Assembly: GCA_903231505.1 (NCBI GenBank)
Contig: CAFBRK010000283.1
Coordinates: 158,470-222,469, forward strand
Source of the DNA: Olavius algarvensis associated proteobacterium Delta 3
Lineage (GTDB): Bacteria > Desulfobacterota > Desulfobacteria > Desulfobacterales > CAFBRK01
DNA: 64,000 nt
Direction of reading: 5' to 3'
Shown here: positions 51,449 through 61,133 of the stretch, piece after piece
Layout of the letters: each line of letters opens with the position of its first letter
How positions within the stretch are numbered: the first letter of the stretch is position 1
Program-made: the position numbers and the translations under genes
The notes under the pieces: model-generated
What the model was told of the DNA's origin: nothing
The model's input: only the letters and a program-made list of their open reading frames with translations
Databases searched by the model: none

Positions 51449-52378
51449 ATGGACAAGAAAGTAACCGTCGTCGGAGCCGGCAACGTCGGGGCAACCGCAG
51501 CCCAACGTCTGGCCGAAAAGGACCTGTGTGATGTCGTGCTCGTTGACATTGTGGAAGGCGTCCCCCAAGGGAAGGCGCTGGACCTGACCGAAGCGGCACC
51601 CATCGAAAAACACGATGCCCATCTCACCGGAACCAATGGATACGAGGCGACCGCAGGATCGGACATCGTTATCATTACGGCCGGAATTCCCCGGAAACCG
51701 GGAATGAGTCGCGACGATCTCATCAGCACCAACGCCGGTATCATTAAAGATGTGGCCGGGAAGATCGCCAAATTATCTCCGGACGCCGTCCTCATTATCG
51801 TCAGCAATCCCCTCGATGCCATGTGCCACGTCGCCTTTGAGGCCAGCGGATTTCCAAAGGAGCGGGTTCTGGGTATGGCCGGGGTGCTCGACTCGGCACG
51901 TTTTCGCGCCTTTATCGCAATGGAGTTGAACGTTTCCGTGGAGAACACCCATGCCTTTGTGCTCGGCGGCCATGGAGACACAATGGTTCCCCTTCCCCGC
52001 TATTCAACCGTTGCCGGTATTCCGATCACCGAACTCATGTCCGAGGATCGTATCGACGCACTGGTGGATCGCACCCGGAACGGCGGCGCTGAAATCGTTA
52101 GCCTTCTGAAAACCGGCAGCGCCTATTATGCACCGGCCTCTGCCGCGGTGGAAATGGCCGAGTCGATCCTCAAGGATAAAAAGAAGATACTCCCCTGCGC
52201 CGTCTATCTGGGGGGGGAATACGGCATTGAGAACCTGTTCATCGGCGTGCCGGCCAAACTGGGCGCAAAAGGCGTCGAAGACATCGTTGAGATTCAACTG
52301 ACCGACGCTGAGCAGACCGCCCTGAATCACTCCGCCGATTCCGTTCGTGAACTCGTGGAGATTTTGGCCAAACTGTAG
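51449..52378 (+). CDS. mdh: Malate dehydrogenase (LDH-like)
   Basis: 309 residues from the ATG at 51449, preceded by GGGGAGGG; an earlier GTG is not needed. NAD-binding VTVVGAGNVGATAA, Asp after the second strand (VLVDI), substrate loop AGIPRKPGMSRDDL with the Arg pair, SNPLD, GVLDSARFR, and catalytic GGHGDTMVP. Oxidises malate to oxaloacetate in the TCA cycle or the reverse. Monocistronic. Confidence 0.96.
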   Translation: MDKKVTVVGAGNVGATAAQRLAEKDLCDVVLVDIVEGVPQGKALDLTEAAPIEKHDAHLTGTNGYEATAGSDIVIITAGIPRKPGMSRDDLISTNAGIIKDVAGKIAKLSPDAVLIIVSNPLDAMCHVAFEASGFPKERVLGMAGVLDSARFRAFIAMELNVSVENTHAFVLGGHGDTMVPLPRYSTVAGIPITELMSEDRIDALVDRTRNGGAEIVSLLKTGSAYYAPASAAVEMAESILKDKKKILPCAVYLGGEYGIENLFIGVPAKLGAKGVEDIVEIQLTDAEQTALNHSADSVRELVEILAKL

Positions 52379-52701
52379 CTTCGTTACATGATAAATCGTA
52401 TCGCGATTTTATGAAACGCGGCTGCGCCGCTTATAAAATTCTGGTTCTGTCCCGAACTCGTTAGAAAAGAGGGGCCAAGGGGTCAAGTGTTTGTTGCGAA
52501 GGCTTTTAATCAGCATTTTTAACAGTTCATCGACCCCTTGAATCCTCGACCCCTAATTGATCCTTATACCGGCGCGATTGCCAGCGTTTTGAATCAAAAT
52601 CGTCTATCCATCGGAAGACGCTCCAACACGAAACAATCTGTTTGATGACCGCATCCCCGAGCGGAATCTTAAACGCTCTGAGGAGTGAAAGAGCCGCGGG
52701 G
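52379..52701. other. Intergenic region of about 323 bp with two hairpins
   Basis: A stem at 52406-52439 (ATTTTAT/ATAAAAT outer, GCGGC-tgc-GCCGC inner) is a likely mdh terminator. Farther on, AAGGGGTCAAGTG (from about 52479) opposes CATCGACCCCTTGAATCCTC (from about 52530), a second inverted repeat of a type common in related genomes. A 63-codon minus-strand frame (52527-52718) has no recognisable content. Confidence 0.55.
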
Positions 52702-54558
52702 TCATTCAGTGTTGTCAATAAAATACCGGTGGACGGCCTCGGCCGCCGGACGATTCATTCCGGGCACTGCGCTCAGATCCTCGAGCGTGGCTGCCCGGAT
52801 TTTTTTAATGCTTCCGAAGTGTGTCAGCAAGGCCCGCTTGCGCTTTGTTCCGATGCCGTGAACGTGATCGAGAATGGATGCGGTGACCTGGCTTCCACGA
52901 CGTTTGCGATGGTAGCCGATCGCCACCCGATGGGCCTCGTCTCGAATGCGCTGCAGGAACAGCAAGAGATTTCGGTCGTTGCCCAGGAGCACGGGATCCG
53001 CGCGGCCGGGGATAAAAATTTTGTCCAGGGTCTCCCCCTTGGCGGTGTCCGGCTTGGCAATGCCGATGACATCAAAACGTCCCGAAAGACCGCATCCTTC
53101 AAGCACCGCAATGGCCATGTTCAATTGTCCTTTTCCGCCATCGACCATTAATAAATCCGGATGGGGCCGTTGCGATGTCTCCCTTTGAAACCGCCGTCCA
53201 AGTATCTCCGCAATCGCGCCATAATCATCCGGTCCATCGATGGTCCGGACGCGGTATCGACGGTAGGACCGCTTTCGGGGCGCCCCGTCTAGAAAGACAA
53301 CGATACTGGCCACCGAATCGCTACCCTGGAGGTTGGAGATATCGATGCACTCGACCCGGTCCGGGCGACGCATGAGCCGAAGACGCTGTTTCAGCCGGTT
53401 CCGAAGCGCTAATTCAGAAATGAGGGCCTCGGATCGCTCCGTCGCCGTTTTTTTTGCATTCCGGGCGGCCATCTTCATCAGATCGGCTTTTTCTCCCCGT
53501 TTGGGGATCAACAGACGGATGCGGGTCCCCTTGAGCCCGGACAACCAATCGCCGACCAACGCCTGATCGCTCATTGCCACCGGGAGTAGTATTTCTTCCG
53601 GCAGTTCGGGGGCCTTCTCGTAGTATTGCCGAAGAAAGGTGCTAAAAGCCTCCCCGTCGCTGGACAGAGGATCGGAAAACTCAAAATGGCGGGTGCCCAT
53701 CAGAAAGCCGCCCCGGACCGTTAACAACGTTATCAGGGCCAGGTGGTCGGTTCTGGCAAGACCGAAGACATCCCGGTCTTTAAAATCCGTATTCACAGCC
53801 ACCTGGTTTTCGAGTGTCCGTTCCAGGGCAAACATTTTGTCCCTCAACGCGGCGGCCCGTTCAAAGTCCTGGACAGCGCCCGCCTGTTCCATTTTTATTC
53901 GGACCTTCTGGATCAGTTCCGGGGTGCGGCCTTTCAAAAACAGGACCACTTCCTTGACGATATCGTCGTAATCGCCTTTATGGACATCCATACAGCAGGG
54001 GGCCAGGCAACGCTGCATTTGACAGTGCAGGCAAGGACGCGTCCGTGTCCTGAATTCACTACGCTTGCACTTTCTGAGCTTAAACGTCTTATCGATAAAT
54101 TTGAGGGTCTCCCGGACGGCGTGTGCAGAAGCAAATGGACCGAAATACATGGCGCCGTCCTTCTGAATCTTACGGACAATGGTCAGCTTCGGGTAATCCT
54201 GCCGGGTGTCCAAACGGAGCGATGGATAGCGCTTGTCATCCTTTAGATCAACGTTATACCTTGGCCGGTATCGTTTGATAAGGTTCGACTCAAGAATGAG
54301 GGCTTCCTTCTCAGATCGGGTAACAATGGTCTCCAGATCAGCGACTTTTCGCATCAGTACCCGGGTTTTGATATCAAGGGCCGTCTCGGGTTTTCGGTAG
54401 CTGGCAAGCCGTTTCTTTAAATCTCGGGCTTTTCCCACATACAGGACATGGCCGGCTCCATCTTTCATGACATAAACGCCCGGATCCCGCGTTGCCCGGG
54501 TCAGTTTCTCATGGAATCCATCAGGCAAGGGAGTGGCCGATTTTTGAGGTTGATCCAT
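52702..54558 (-). CDS. uvrC: Excinuclease ABC subunit C
   Basis: 618 residues from the ATG at 54558, four bases after the uvrB stop. GIY-YIG nuclease about 20-100 (DPGVYVMKDG, LYVGKARDLKKRL), Cys-rich segment, UVR motif about 205-240, RNase H-like UvrC nuclease (CIDISNLQGSDSVAS, LMVDGGKGQL) and C-terminal helix-hairpin-helix pair. Makes the 3' and 5' incisions in nucleotide excision repair. Confidence 0.96.
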   Translation of the reverse strand: MDQPQKSATPLPDGFHEKLTRATRDPGVYVMKDGAGHVLYVGKARDLKKRLASYRKPETALDIKTRVLMRKVADLETIVTRSEKEALILESNLIKRYRPRYNVDLKDDKRYPSLRLDTRQDYPKLTIVRKIQKDGAMYFGPFASAHAVRETLKFIDKTFKLRKCKRSEFRTRTRPCLHCQMQRCLAPCCMDVHKGDYDDIVKEVVLFLKGRTPELIQKVRIKMEQAGAVQDFERAAALRDKMFALERTLENQVAVNTDFKDRDVFGLARTDHLALITLLTVRGGFLMGTRHFEFSDPLSSDGEAFSTFLRQYYEKAPELPEEILLPVAMSDQALVGDWLSGLKGTRIRLLIPKRGEKADLMKMAARNAKKTATERSEALISELALRNRLKQRLRLMRRPDRVECIDISNLQGSDSVASIVVFLDGAPRKRSYRRYRVRTIDGPDDYGAIAEILGRRFQRETSQRPHPDLLMVDGGKGQLNMAIAVLEGCGLSGRFDVIGIAKPDTAKGETLDKIFIPGRADPVLLGNDRNLLLFLQRIRDEAHRVAIGYHRKRRGSQVTASILDHVHGIGTKRKRALLTHFGSIKKIRAATLEDLSAVPGMNRPAAEAVHRYFIDNTE

Positions 54559-54562
54559 GGCA

Positions 54563-56560
54563 TTATCCCTCAAAGACAATCCGTTTCCGCAGCGCCCGCA
54601 TTTCATCCCGAAGTTGGGCTGCTTTCTCGAACTCAAGGGCACGGGCCGCCTCCTGCATCTCTTTTTCGAGGCGCTCCATGACGCTGTCCAGTTCTTCCAG
54701 TGGCACATACGGGACCTGCTTTTCAGCAACACCGTCGGTGCCGTCCCCGGCATGGGTGTCAAACAGCTCGTCAAAGGCCGATGGAATCGACTTTTGAATT
54801 GTTGCCGGGACGATGTCATGACGGCGGTTGAAGTCTTCCTGGATTCGGCGCCGCCGCCGGGTCTCATCCATGGCCCTTTTCATGGACGCCGTCTGGGTGT
54901 CGGCATACAAAAGAACCCTCCCGTGGACGTTCCGGGCCGCCCGTCCGAAGGTCTGGATCAGGGAGCGGGCGGATCGCAGGAACCCCTCCTTGTCGGCGTC
55001 CAGAACCGCCACCAGGGATACTTCGGGAATGTCCAGCCCCTCCCGCAGCAGGTTAATGCCGACCAGCACATCGAACACCCCCCGCCGCAAATCCCGCAGG
55101 ATGTCCATCCGTTCCAGGGTTTTGATGTCCGAATGCAAATACCGGACGCGGATCCCCAGATCCGAGTAGTATTCTGTGAGATCCTCGGCCATCCGTTTTG
55201 TCAGGGTGGTCACCAGTACCCGTTCGTTGCGCTGGATGCGAATCCTGCTTTCTTCGAGTAGATCATCCACCTGATTTCCGGCCGGCCGGACCTCCACTTC
55301 CGGATCGACGAGACCCGTGGGACGGACGATGAGCTCCACCGGCCGGTGTTTCGAGGCCGCCATCTCATAGTCGGACGGGGTCGCCGACACATATACCACT
55401 CTGGAAACTTTGGAATTGAATTCTGAAAAGCGCAACGGGCGGTTGTCCAGGGCCGAGGGTAACCGAAATCCATATTCCACGAGCGTCTGCTTCCGCGACC
55501 GGTCCCCCTTGTACATGGCATTGAGCTGGGGTACCGCAATATGGCTTTCGTCAATAAAGAGCAAAAAATCGTCCGGAAAATAATCCAAAAGGGTCGGCGG
55601 CGGTTCCCCGGGGAGCCTCCCTGTCAGGTGTCGGGAATAGTTTTCAATGCCGGTGCAGAAACCGAGCTCCTGGATCATTTCCACATCAAAGTGGGTACGT
55701 TCCTCAATACGCTGGGCCTCCACCAGCTTCCGGCCGTCTCTAAAAAACGCAATCCGCTCCTTGAGCTCTCCAAGGATAGAATCCATCGCTTTCTTTCGGG
55801 TGCTGTGCCGGGTCACATAGTGACTCGCCGGAAAAACCGTCGCCCGGGACATGCGCCGGCGAACCGTTCCCCGCAGCGGATCAATCTCGCAGAGGGAGTC
55901 TATTTCATCTCCGAAAAATTCGACGCGTATGGCCACGTCTTCTTCGGCCGCCGGAAAGATTTCGACACGATCTCCGCGGACCCGAAAAACACCGCGGTAG
56001 AAATCCATGTCGTTCCGGTTATAGTGAATATTGACGAGATCCGAGAGCAGGCGTTCCCGATCCAGGGCCATTCCCGTCTCGATATCCACACGCATGGAAA
56101 GATAGTCCTCGGGCGCTCCCAACCCGAAAATGCAGGACACGCTGGCGACAACGATCACATCGGACCGGGACAGGACCGATCGCGTCGCGGAGTGCCGAAG
56201 CTTGTCGATCATTTCGTTTATCGACGAATCTTTTGCAATATAGGTATCGGTGGTGGGGAGGTAGGCTTCGGGCTGGTAATAATCGTAATAACTGACGAAG
56301 TATTCCATCGCATTATCCGGAAAGAACGACTTGAACTCGTTGAAGAGTTGGGCGGCCAACGTCTTGTTGGGAGCAATCACCAGGGTGGGTGTGTTCAGCC
56401 TATCGATAATGTTGGCCATGGTGAAGGTCTTCCCGGAACCGGTGACACCGAGTAGAACGTTGTGTTCCTGCCCGCTGAGAAGACGAGCGGCCAGGATCTC
56501 CACAGCCTCGGGCTGATCCCCTTTCGGGGCAAAACCGGATACCAGGTGGAAAGAAGACAT
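54563..56560 (-). CDS. uvrB: Excinuclease ABC subunit B
   Basis: 665 residues from the ATG at 56560 (family starts as F.LVSGFAPKGDQP); the longer frame is not used. Walker A GVTGSGKTFT, DNA-clamp beta-hairpin with YYDYYQPEAYLP, DESH-type Walker B (FIDESHIAVP), RecA2 with NLLREGLDIPEVSL and QTFGRAARN, and a C-terminal UVR motif. Loads at damage with UvrA and recruits UvrC, the next gene; uvrA is not in the window. Confidence 0.97.
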   Translation of the reverse strand: MSSFHLVSGFAPKGDQPEAVEILAARLLSGQEHNVLLGVTGSGKTFTMANIIDRLNTPTLVIAPNKTLAAQLFNEFKSFFPDNAMEYFVSYYDYYQPEAYLPTTDTYIAKDSSINEMIDKLRHSATRSVLSRSDVIVVASVSCIFGLGAPEDYLSMRVDIETGMALDRERLLSDLVNIHYNRNDMDFYRGVFRVRGDRVEIFPAAEEDVAIRVEFFGDEIDSLCEIDPLRGTVRRRMSRATVFPASHYVTRHSTRKKAMDSILGELKERIAFFRDGRKLVEAQRIEERTHFDVEMIQELGFCTGIENYSRHLTGRLPGEPPPTLLDYFPDDFLLFIDESHIAVPQLNAMYKGDRSRKQTLVEYGFRLPSALDNRPLRFSEFNSKVSRVVYVSATPSDYEMAASKHRPVELIVRPTGLVDPEVEVRPAGNQVDDLLEESRIRIQRNERVLVTTLTKRMAEDLTEYYSDLGIRVRYLHSDIKTLERMDILRDLRRGVFDVLVGINLLREGLDIPEVSLVAVLDADKEGFLRSARSLIQTFGRAARNVHGRVLLYADTQTASMKRAMDETRRRRRIQEDFNRRHDIVPATIQKSIPSAFDELFDTHAGDGTDGVAEKQVPYVPLEELDSVMERLEKEMQEAARALEFEKAAQLRDEMRALRKRIVFEG

Positions 56561-56683
56561 GACGTTATGATGGGGTCTTATGGATCCTACCCATCTCGAT
56601 CCTATATCTGTCCCGGATGGCGGCAGAATTGGCGTTTTTTGTGGGTATCGACCACCACGGCCTGGCACACCCGGCCATTCACA

Positions 56684-57208
56684 TCATTCGGAAATGGGCG
56701 GTCCGACGGGGCCGCTCGCATCGATCGTCGTCAACAGCGCAATAGCCATTGCCCCGATACCCTCCCGCCGGCCGATCCATCCCAGGCCTTCCGTGGTGGT
56801 TGCTTTCACATTTACGCGACCGTGGTCCATGGAGACGGCCGAGGCGATTTTCGCCTCCATCTCTTGCCGATAGGGCGCCAGTTTCGGGGCTTCCGCCATG
56901 ACGGTGGCGTCGATGTTGACAACCTGCATCTTTCCACGGCGAGTCATGTCGACCACCCGTCGCAGCAGCTCCAGGCTGCGAATGTTACGGTACTCCGGAT
57001 CCGTGTCCGGAAACATGCACCCAATGTCTCCCATACCGGCTGCTCCCAGCACGGCATCACAGATGGCGTGCGCCAGGACATCGGCGTCAGAGTGCCCCTG
57101 AAGACCCATTTCAAACGGAATTTTGACGCCGCCGATGATCAGCGGACGCCCGCCTTCCAATCGATGGACGTCGTAACCGATCCCGACACGCAGATGGTTA
57201 TTTCCCAT
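56684..57208 (-). CDS. ispF: 2-C-methyl-D-erythritol 2,4-cyclodiphosphate synthase
   Basis: 174 residues. VGIGYDVHRL gives the metal-binding Asp and His, GHSDADVLAHAICDA the third ligand, and FPDTDPEYRNI plus ATTTEGLGWIGRREGIG complete the family signatures. Fifth enzyme of the MEP pathway. ispD, often its neighbour, is absent. Read in the same direction as uvrBC, 123 bp upstream. Confidence 0.96.
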   Translation of the reverse strand: MGNNHLRVGIGYDVHRLEGGRPLIIGGVKIPFEMGLQGHSDADVLAHAICDAVLGAAGMGDIGCMFPDTDPEYRNIRSLELLRRVVDMTRRGKMQVVNIDATVMAEAPKLAPYRQEMEAKIASAVSMDHGRVNVKATTTEGLGWIGRREGIGAMAIALLTTIDASGPVGPPISE

Positions 57209-57670
57209 GGTGTGCCCCCCTTTCCGCCGTATCCGGAAGTGGTATGGTTCGTGACTGACACGGAGGTGTTGTCAATCGTCCGGTCGCGTTGCAGCCATCC
57301 CATAACATATGGCTGCCGTCCGGTAAACATAACACCGTCCGCAGCAAATGGAAGCTGCCACCGGCGAAGGTGGAAACCCGTGCCTGTCACCCGTGTTTGT
57401 CGTGATCATTCCCAATTGCGTTTTGAAGCAACGCGGAAATCCTGCTCAGGGGGGCTGAATGGATTGGAATTTTAGCCCGCCATAACCTCGTCGGATGAAC
57501 ATCTCACCTTCTGAGCAGCATTATCGCGTTTCAAAAAATTGTCGCACGATTTTATTTCCGTGCCATTTCCAGGTTAGACAATATAGACCATTAATGCTAT
57601 GTAATCATTAACATTTGAGTGAAGCGGGGAATGGGCCGATTCCTATAAATCTTCTTCAGGTGAGCAAACC
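57209..57670. other. Intergenic region of about 462 bp
   Basis: No gene supported on either strand. The last 110 bases before the plus-strand gene are AT-rich, with a weak promoter-like pair TTAGAC and TATGTA about 18 bases apart (near 57574-57605). Confidence 0.45.
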
Positions 57671-59851
57671 ATGGCATCTTCCATTCAATCCATCGCGGAC
57701 GGTCTTCCGGTTCAGCGCTATGACGTTCAGTTCTCGCTTGATCGATTGGCTATCGGTGTTGACAACGTTCACTTCGACGTGCGTCTGAGTCAACAACTAA
57801 TCCAATCCGTTGAACGGGCGGCGCTTTACATTGTGACGCGGCATACCGGCACCCAACAAATGTTGAAGACAGACCGGGCCGTTGAGTGGACCAAGGCAAA
57901 AGAACGGTTTAAAGAGGATTGCACCGCTGTTCTGACCGCAGCGGTCCACACCGCCAAATCCCGCAAGGAAATTCAGATCGATTTTCTGGCCCAGGTGGCC
58001 GTGTCAAAACTGATTTTCGATGAGCTTCGCACCCAGTTCGATCGTGTCATCAAGCATATCGAGCACGTCATCCGCTCGGTGGAACTGACACCTCATCATG
58101 AAACCCGGGACACCAGCGAAAGCATGAAACTCAAAGAGCAACTCAAGCAGATCCGGACGGGCCGGGGACGTCTTCTTCAGCAAGCCGGTGATGAATTGCT
58201 CGAGATATTCGTCAACTGCCAGCGCAAGGGGATCATGGAATTACGGGAAGCGAATTTCGGCAGGGAGAACACACTTCCGGAGCACATATTCACAAACCGG
58301 TTGATCCATGCAGAATCACTTACTGACGATGAGACTCTCATGGAGCATTACATTCTGCTGAACAATCGCATCGAAGATCCGGACAGCGTCGAGCGGGTGA
58401 CGATGTTACTTGAAAATTTTTTTGAAGAGATCGGTCTTCACCCTTCAACCGATTTGCTTCCGGAACCGGATGAACCCACAGCGAGAGGAAGCCTATACAA
58501 GCCTCCGAATCCCTGGCTCATGAATGAAGAAAACGTCAACGTCCTATTCAATCCAGAGGGAACCCAACGGCAATACCGCCGCCGCCGCTCGGAGAAAGCC
58601 CCTAAAGAGGAACTGAAGGAACTCAAACAGCAGATCCGCGCCCAGAAAAAAATTTACAAACTATTCTTTAAGAAATTTAAAAAAGAAAAACTGCCAAGAC
58701 TGATCAACACTGCTTTTGAAATGGCATCGGTGTACCGGGAGTACTGCCCCCCACTGACGCCGCGCCAGGTTCATACCTACATTACCCAGCCCACGTCACG
58801 AAAACAGATCACCGCGCGTTTGGAGCGTATCAAAAATTTTTACGGGAAATCGTTCTCAATGACCCCCCTGCACAAAGTCGCCCGAAGGGCCAAAAGGATT
58901 TCCGCAAAGCAGCAAAAAGTGTACGTTTACGAATTCCTGACCGCGTTTTTCCGCTACTACCGGGACATGACCATGGCGTCCCACTTGAAAACGTATATGA
59001 ACTCTGTCCATTTGGCGGTAGACGAAAAGATCATCGCCCTGTCCAAGGAAAACCGGACCCTGTATGATTTTCTGCTGAAGGCCGAGCAGGAGAAAAAAGA
59101 GCACCCGGTCATCGGGCATACCATCGTCAAGGCGGATGTTCGCGGATCTACGGACCTGACGTATCATTTGAAAGAACAAGGCCTGAATCCGGCGTCCTAT
59201 TTCAGCCTTAACTTTTTCGACCCGATCACCCAAGTGTTATTCGAATACGATGCCGCCAAAGAATTCATCGAGGGGGATGCGCTGATTCTCTCCATATTCG
59301 AACAAGAGGAGACCCCGGAGGGCTGGTACAGTGTTGCCCGAGCCTGCGGCCTGGCGATACGGATGCTGAGCATTGTCCGTGATTACAATAAAGTACTTGA
59401 AAAGCATACCCGCCGGTTCAACCTGTATGTGTTTCAGAGCCATACGGATGACGAGAACGGGATGACCACCGATGACCTGTATCTCCGCTTTAACGTCAAC
59501 GGGATTGAACTTCATCCAAACGGATTCCAGAAGCTCGGCAACGAGATTGAACTCAAACCATTTACGGTGGGGCTGAAAGGCCCCCTTGAAAACAAAAGCC
59601 GGTTCTACGCGGGTAAGATTCCACTGGTTTCCGGCAAATATCAACCGCTGGTCATTCGGGAAGCCCCCGTCCTGACGCTATCTCCTGAGACAGGGAAAGT
59701 CTCCGGAGAGACTTCCAGATCATTTTTCGAGATCTGCACCCATCCCAAATTGTACGAACGACTCGACAAAATTCTCTATCACCACGACAAACGCCACGGG
59801 TTCGGATTCTCAGACCTTCGGAAAATGACCGGTCATACATCTCTGCCATAA
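57671..59851 (+). CDS. Large uncharacterised protein with class III nucleotide cyclase-like domain
   Basis: 726 residues, soluble, strongly basic in the middle (about 300-350). The first 480 residues are helical and not recognised. About 480-600 resembles a class III adenylate/guanylate cyclase fold: VKADVRGSTDLT with Asp489 in the position of the first metal ligand, and FIEGDALILSIFE with Asp536 as the second, 47 residues later. The transition-state Asn/Arg pair is not obvious. A beta-rich C-terminal domain follows. Could make a cyclic nucleotide, or be a regulatory relic. Two cNMP-binding proteins occur elsewhere in the window. Confidence 0.65.
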   Translation: MASSIQSIADGLPVQRYDVQFSLDRLAIGVDNVHFDVRLSQQLIQSVERAALYIVTRHTGTQQMLKTDRAVEWTKAKERFKEDCTAVLTAAVHTAKSRKEIQIDFLAQVAVSKLIFDELRTQFDRVIKHIEHVIRSVELTPHHETRDTSESMKLKEQLKQIRTGRGRLLQQAGDELLEIFVNCQRKGIMELREANFGRENTLPEHIFTNRLIHAESLTDDETLMEHYILLNNRIEDPDSVERVTMLLENFFEEIGLHPSTDLLPEPDEPTARGSLYKPPNPWLMNEENVNVLFNPEGTQRQYRRRRSEKAPKEELKELKQQIRAQKKIYKLFFKKFKKEKLPRLINTAFEMASVYREYCPPLTPRQVHTYITQPTSRKQITARLERIKNFYGKSFSMTPLHKVARRAKRISAKQQKVYVYEFLTAFFRYYRDMTMASHLKTYMNSVHLAVDEKIIALSKENRTLYDFLLKAEQEKKEHPVIGHTIVKADVRGSTDLTYHLKEQGLNPASYFSLNFFDPITQVLFEYDAAKEFIEGDALILSIFEQEETPEGWYSVARACGLAIRMLSIVRDYNKVLEKHTRRFNLYVFQSHTDDENGMTTDDLYLRFNVNGIELHPNGFQKLGNEIELKPFTVGLKGPLENKSRFYAGKIPLVSGKYQPLVIREAPVLTLSPETGKVSGETSRSFFEICTHPKLYERLDKILYHHDKRHGFGFSDLRKMTGHTSLP

Positions 59852-59927
59852 ATGCGCCAACGGTGTCGTCATGTCGACAGAACCGCTTGCAGTGAAAAAT
59901 CCAGACCCCGGACCGAAAGTATGGTTT

Positions 59928-59954
59928 CGGAACGGAATCCTGGCAATCGCAATA
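59928..59954. repeat. Short inverted-repeat element, half copy E
   Basis: CGGAACGGAATCCTGGCAAT followed by CGCAATA matches the right end of copies A, C and D. The opposite end is not clear. It sits about 35 bases before the mlaE start, as several other copies sit before genes. Confidence 0.55.
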
Positions 59955-59988
59955 ATCCAAGAAACACCCAAACCGGTGCCCCAAGACC

Positions 59989-61131
59989 ATGGTCGAATCA
60001 GAGCATGATGTTCCGGCTCGCTTTGATGTGTCGATGGATCCCGACGGCGAATGCCGTCTTCGCCTGACCGGACGCCTCGATGTCGTCAATGTCTCCGGTA
60101 TCCAACAAGAAATCATGGCGGCCATCGACCGACACCGGCCGCGTCGGCTGCTCCTGGATCTTTGCGACGTGACATATCTGGACGATTTCGGGGCATTGTT
60201 GATTTCCCAGCTGCGAGATAGCGTTCTTTTGCGATCGGGGACGTTACGGCTCGCCAATGTTCCGGAACATGTTCAACAGATGCTGTCGTTAATCCATTTT
60301 GATGAAGGAGACGTCTGCCGCCCGACGTTCGAAAAGCCAACATCCGATGCCGTGTCCCGATTGGGCGAGGCCACGCTTCAACTGGTGTTCAATGCACGTT
60401 ACCTGGTGTCGTTTCTCGGGTCGGTGATCCTGTCATTCGGTTATGCCGTCGTCCATCCACGAGCCCTCCGCTGGAACGACACCGTGTCGTTGATGGAGAA
60501 AACCGGGGTCGATGCCGTACCCATTGTCGCCCTGACCAGCTTTCTCCTGGGGTTGGTCATGGCGTTTATGGCCGCGCTCCAGTTGCGTCAGTTCGGGGCC
60601 AATATCTACGTCGCATCCCTGGTGGCCATTGCCATGGTATCCGAACTGGGTCCCATCATGACGGCCATCATCGTGGCCGGCCGTTCAGGATCCGCCTTTG
60701 CTGCGGAAATCGGCACCATGCGGATATCCGAAGAGATCGACGCGCTCTACATCATGGGGTTCCGACCCGCCCTGTTTTTAGCAGTTCCTCGCATACTGGC
60801 ATCGATTGTGGTGGTGCCGCTGCTGACGCTTTTTTCCAGCATTTTCGCCATCGCCGGCGGCCTTTTGGTGGGTGTTCTGATGCTGGACCTGACCGCTGCC
60901 GCCTATCTGAATCAAACCGTCGATTCCCTCACACTGTCGGATTTCCTGTGGGGATTTTCCAAAAGTATCGTATTTGCTGCGGTCATTTCGTGGATCGGCT
61001 GCCTGAGGGGATTCCAGGTCCGGGGCGGTGCCGCATCCGTCGGGAATGCCGCCACGTCCGCCGTGGTCAGCGGTATATTTCTGATTATTTTCCTCGACGC
61101 GATGTTTGCATTCATCCGGAACTACGGTTAG
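59989..61131 (+). CDS. mlaE: Mla-type ABC transporter permease with N-terminal STAS domain
   Basis: 380 residues. STAS-like domain about 15-105 (LRLTGRLDVVNVSGIQQEIM, LLLDLCDVTYLDDFGALLI), then an MlaE permease with about six helices and the family's LGPIMTAIIVAGRSGSAFAAEIGTM loop plus EIDALYIMGF. Moves phospholipid or other lipid between the inner membrane and the MCE protein. First gene of a four-gene operon. In the STAS domain the usual phosphorylatable Ser is Asp. Confidence 0.92.
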   Translation: MVESEHDVPARFDVSMDPDGECRLRLTGRLDVVNVSGIQQEIMAAIDRHRPRRLLLDLCDVTYLDDFGALLISQLRDSVLLRSGTLRLANVPEHVQQMLSLIHFDEGDVCRPTFEKPTSDAVSRLGEATLQLVFNARYLVSFLGSVILSFGYAVVHPRALRWNDTVSLMEKTGVDAVPIVALTSFLLGLVMAFMAALQLRQFGANIYVASLVAIAMVSELGPIMTAIIVAGRSGSAFAAEIGTMRISEEIDALYIMGFRPALFLAVPRILASIVVVPLLTLFSSIFAIAGGLLVGVLMLDLTAAAYLNQTVDSLTLSDFLWGFSKSIVFAAVISWIGCLRGFQVRGGAASVGNAATSAVVSGIFLIIFLDAMFAFIRNYG

Positions 61132-61133
61132 GC

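Noticed and set aside
52527..52718. 63-codon minus-strand frame after uvrC
   Set aside because: No ATG start with ribosome site, overlaps an inverted repeat, and has no recognisable content.
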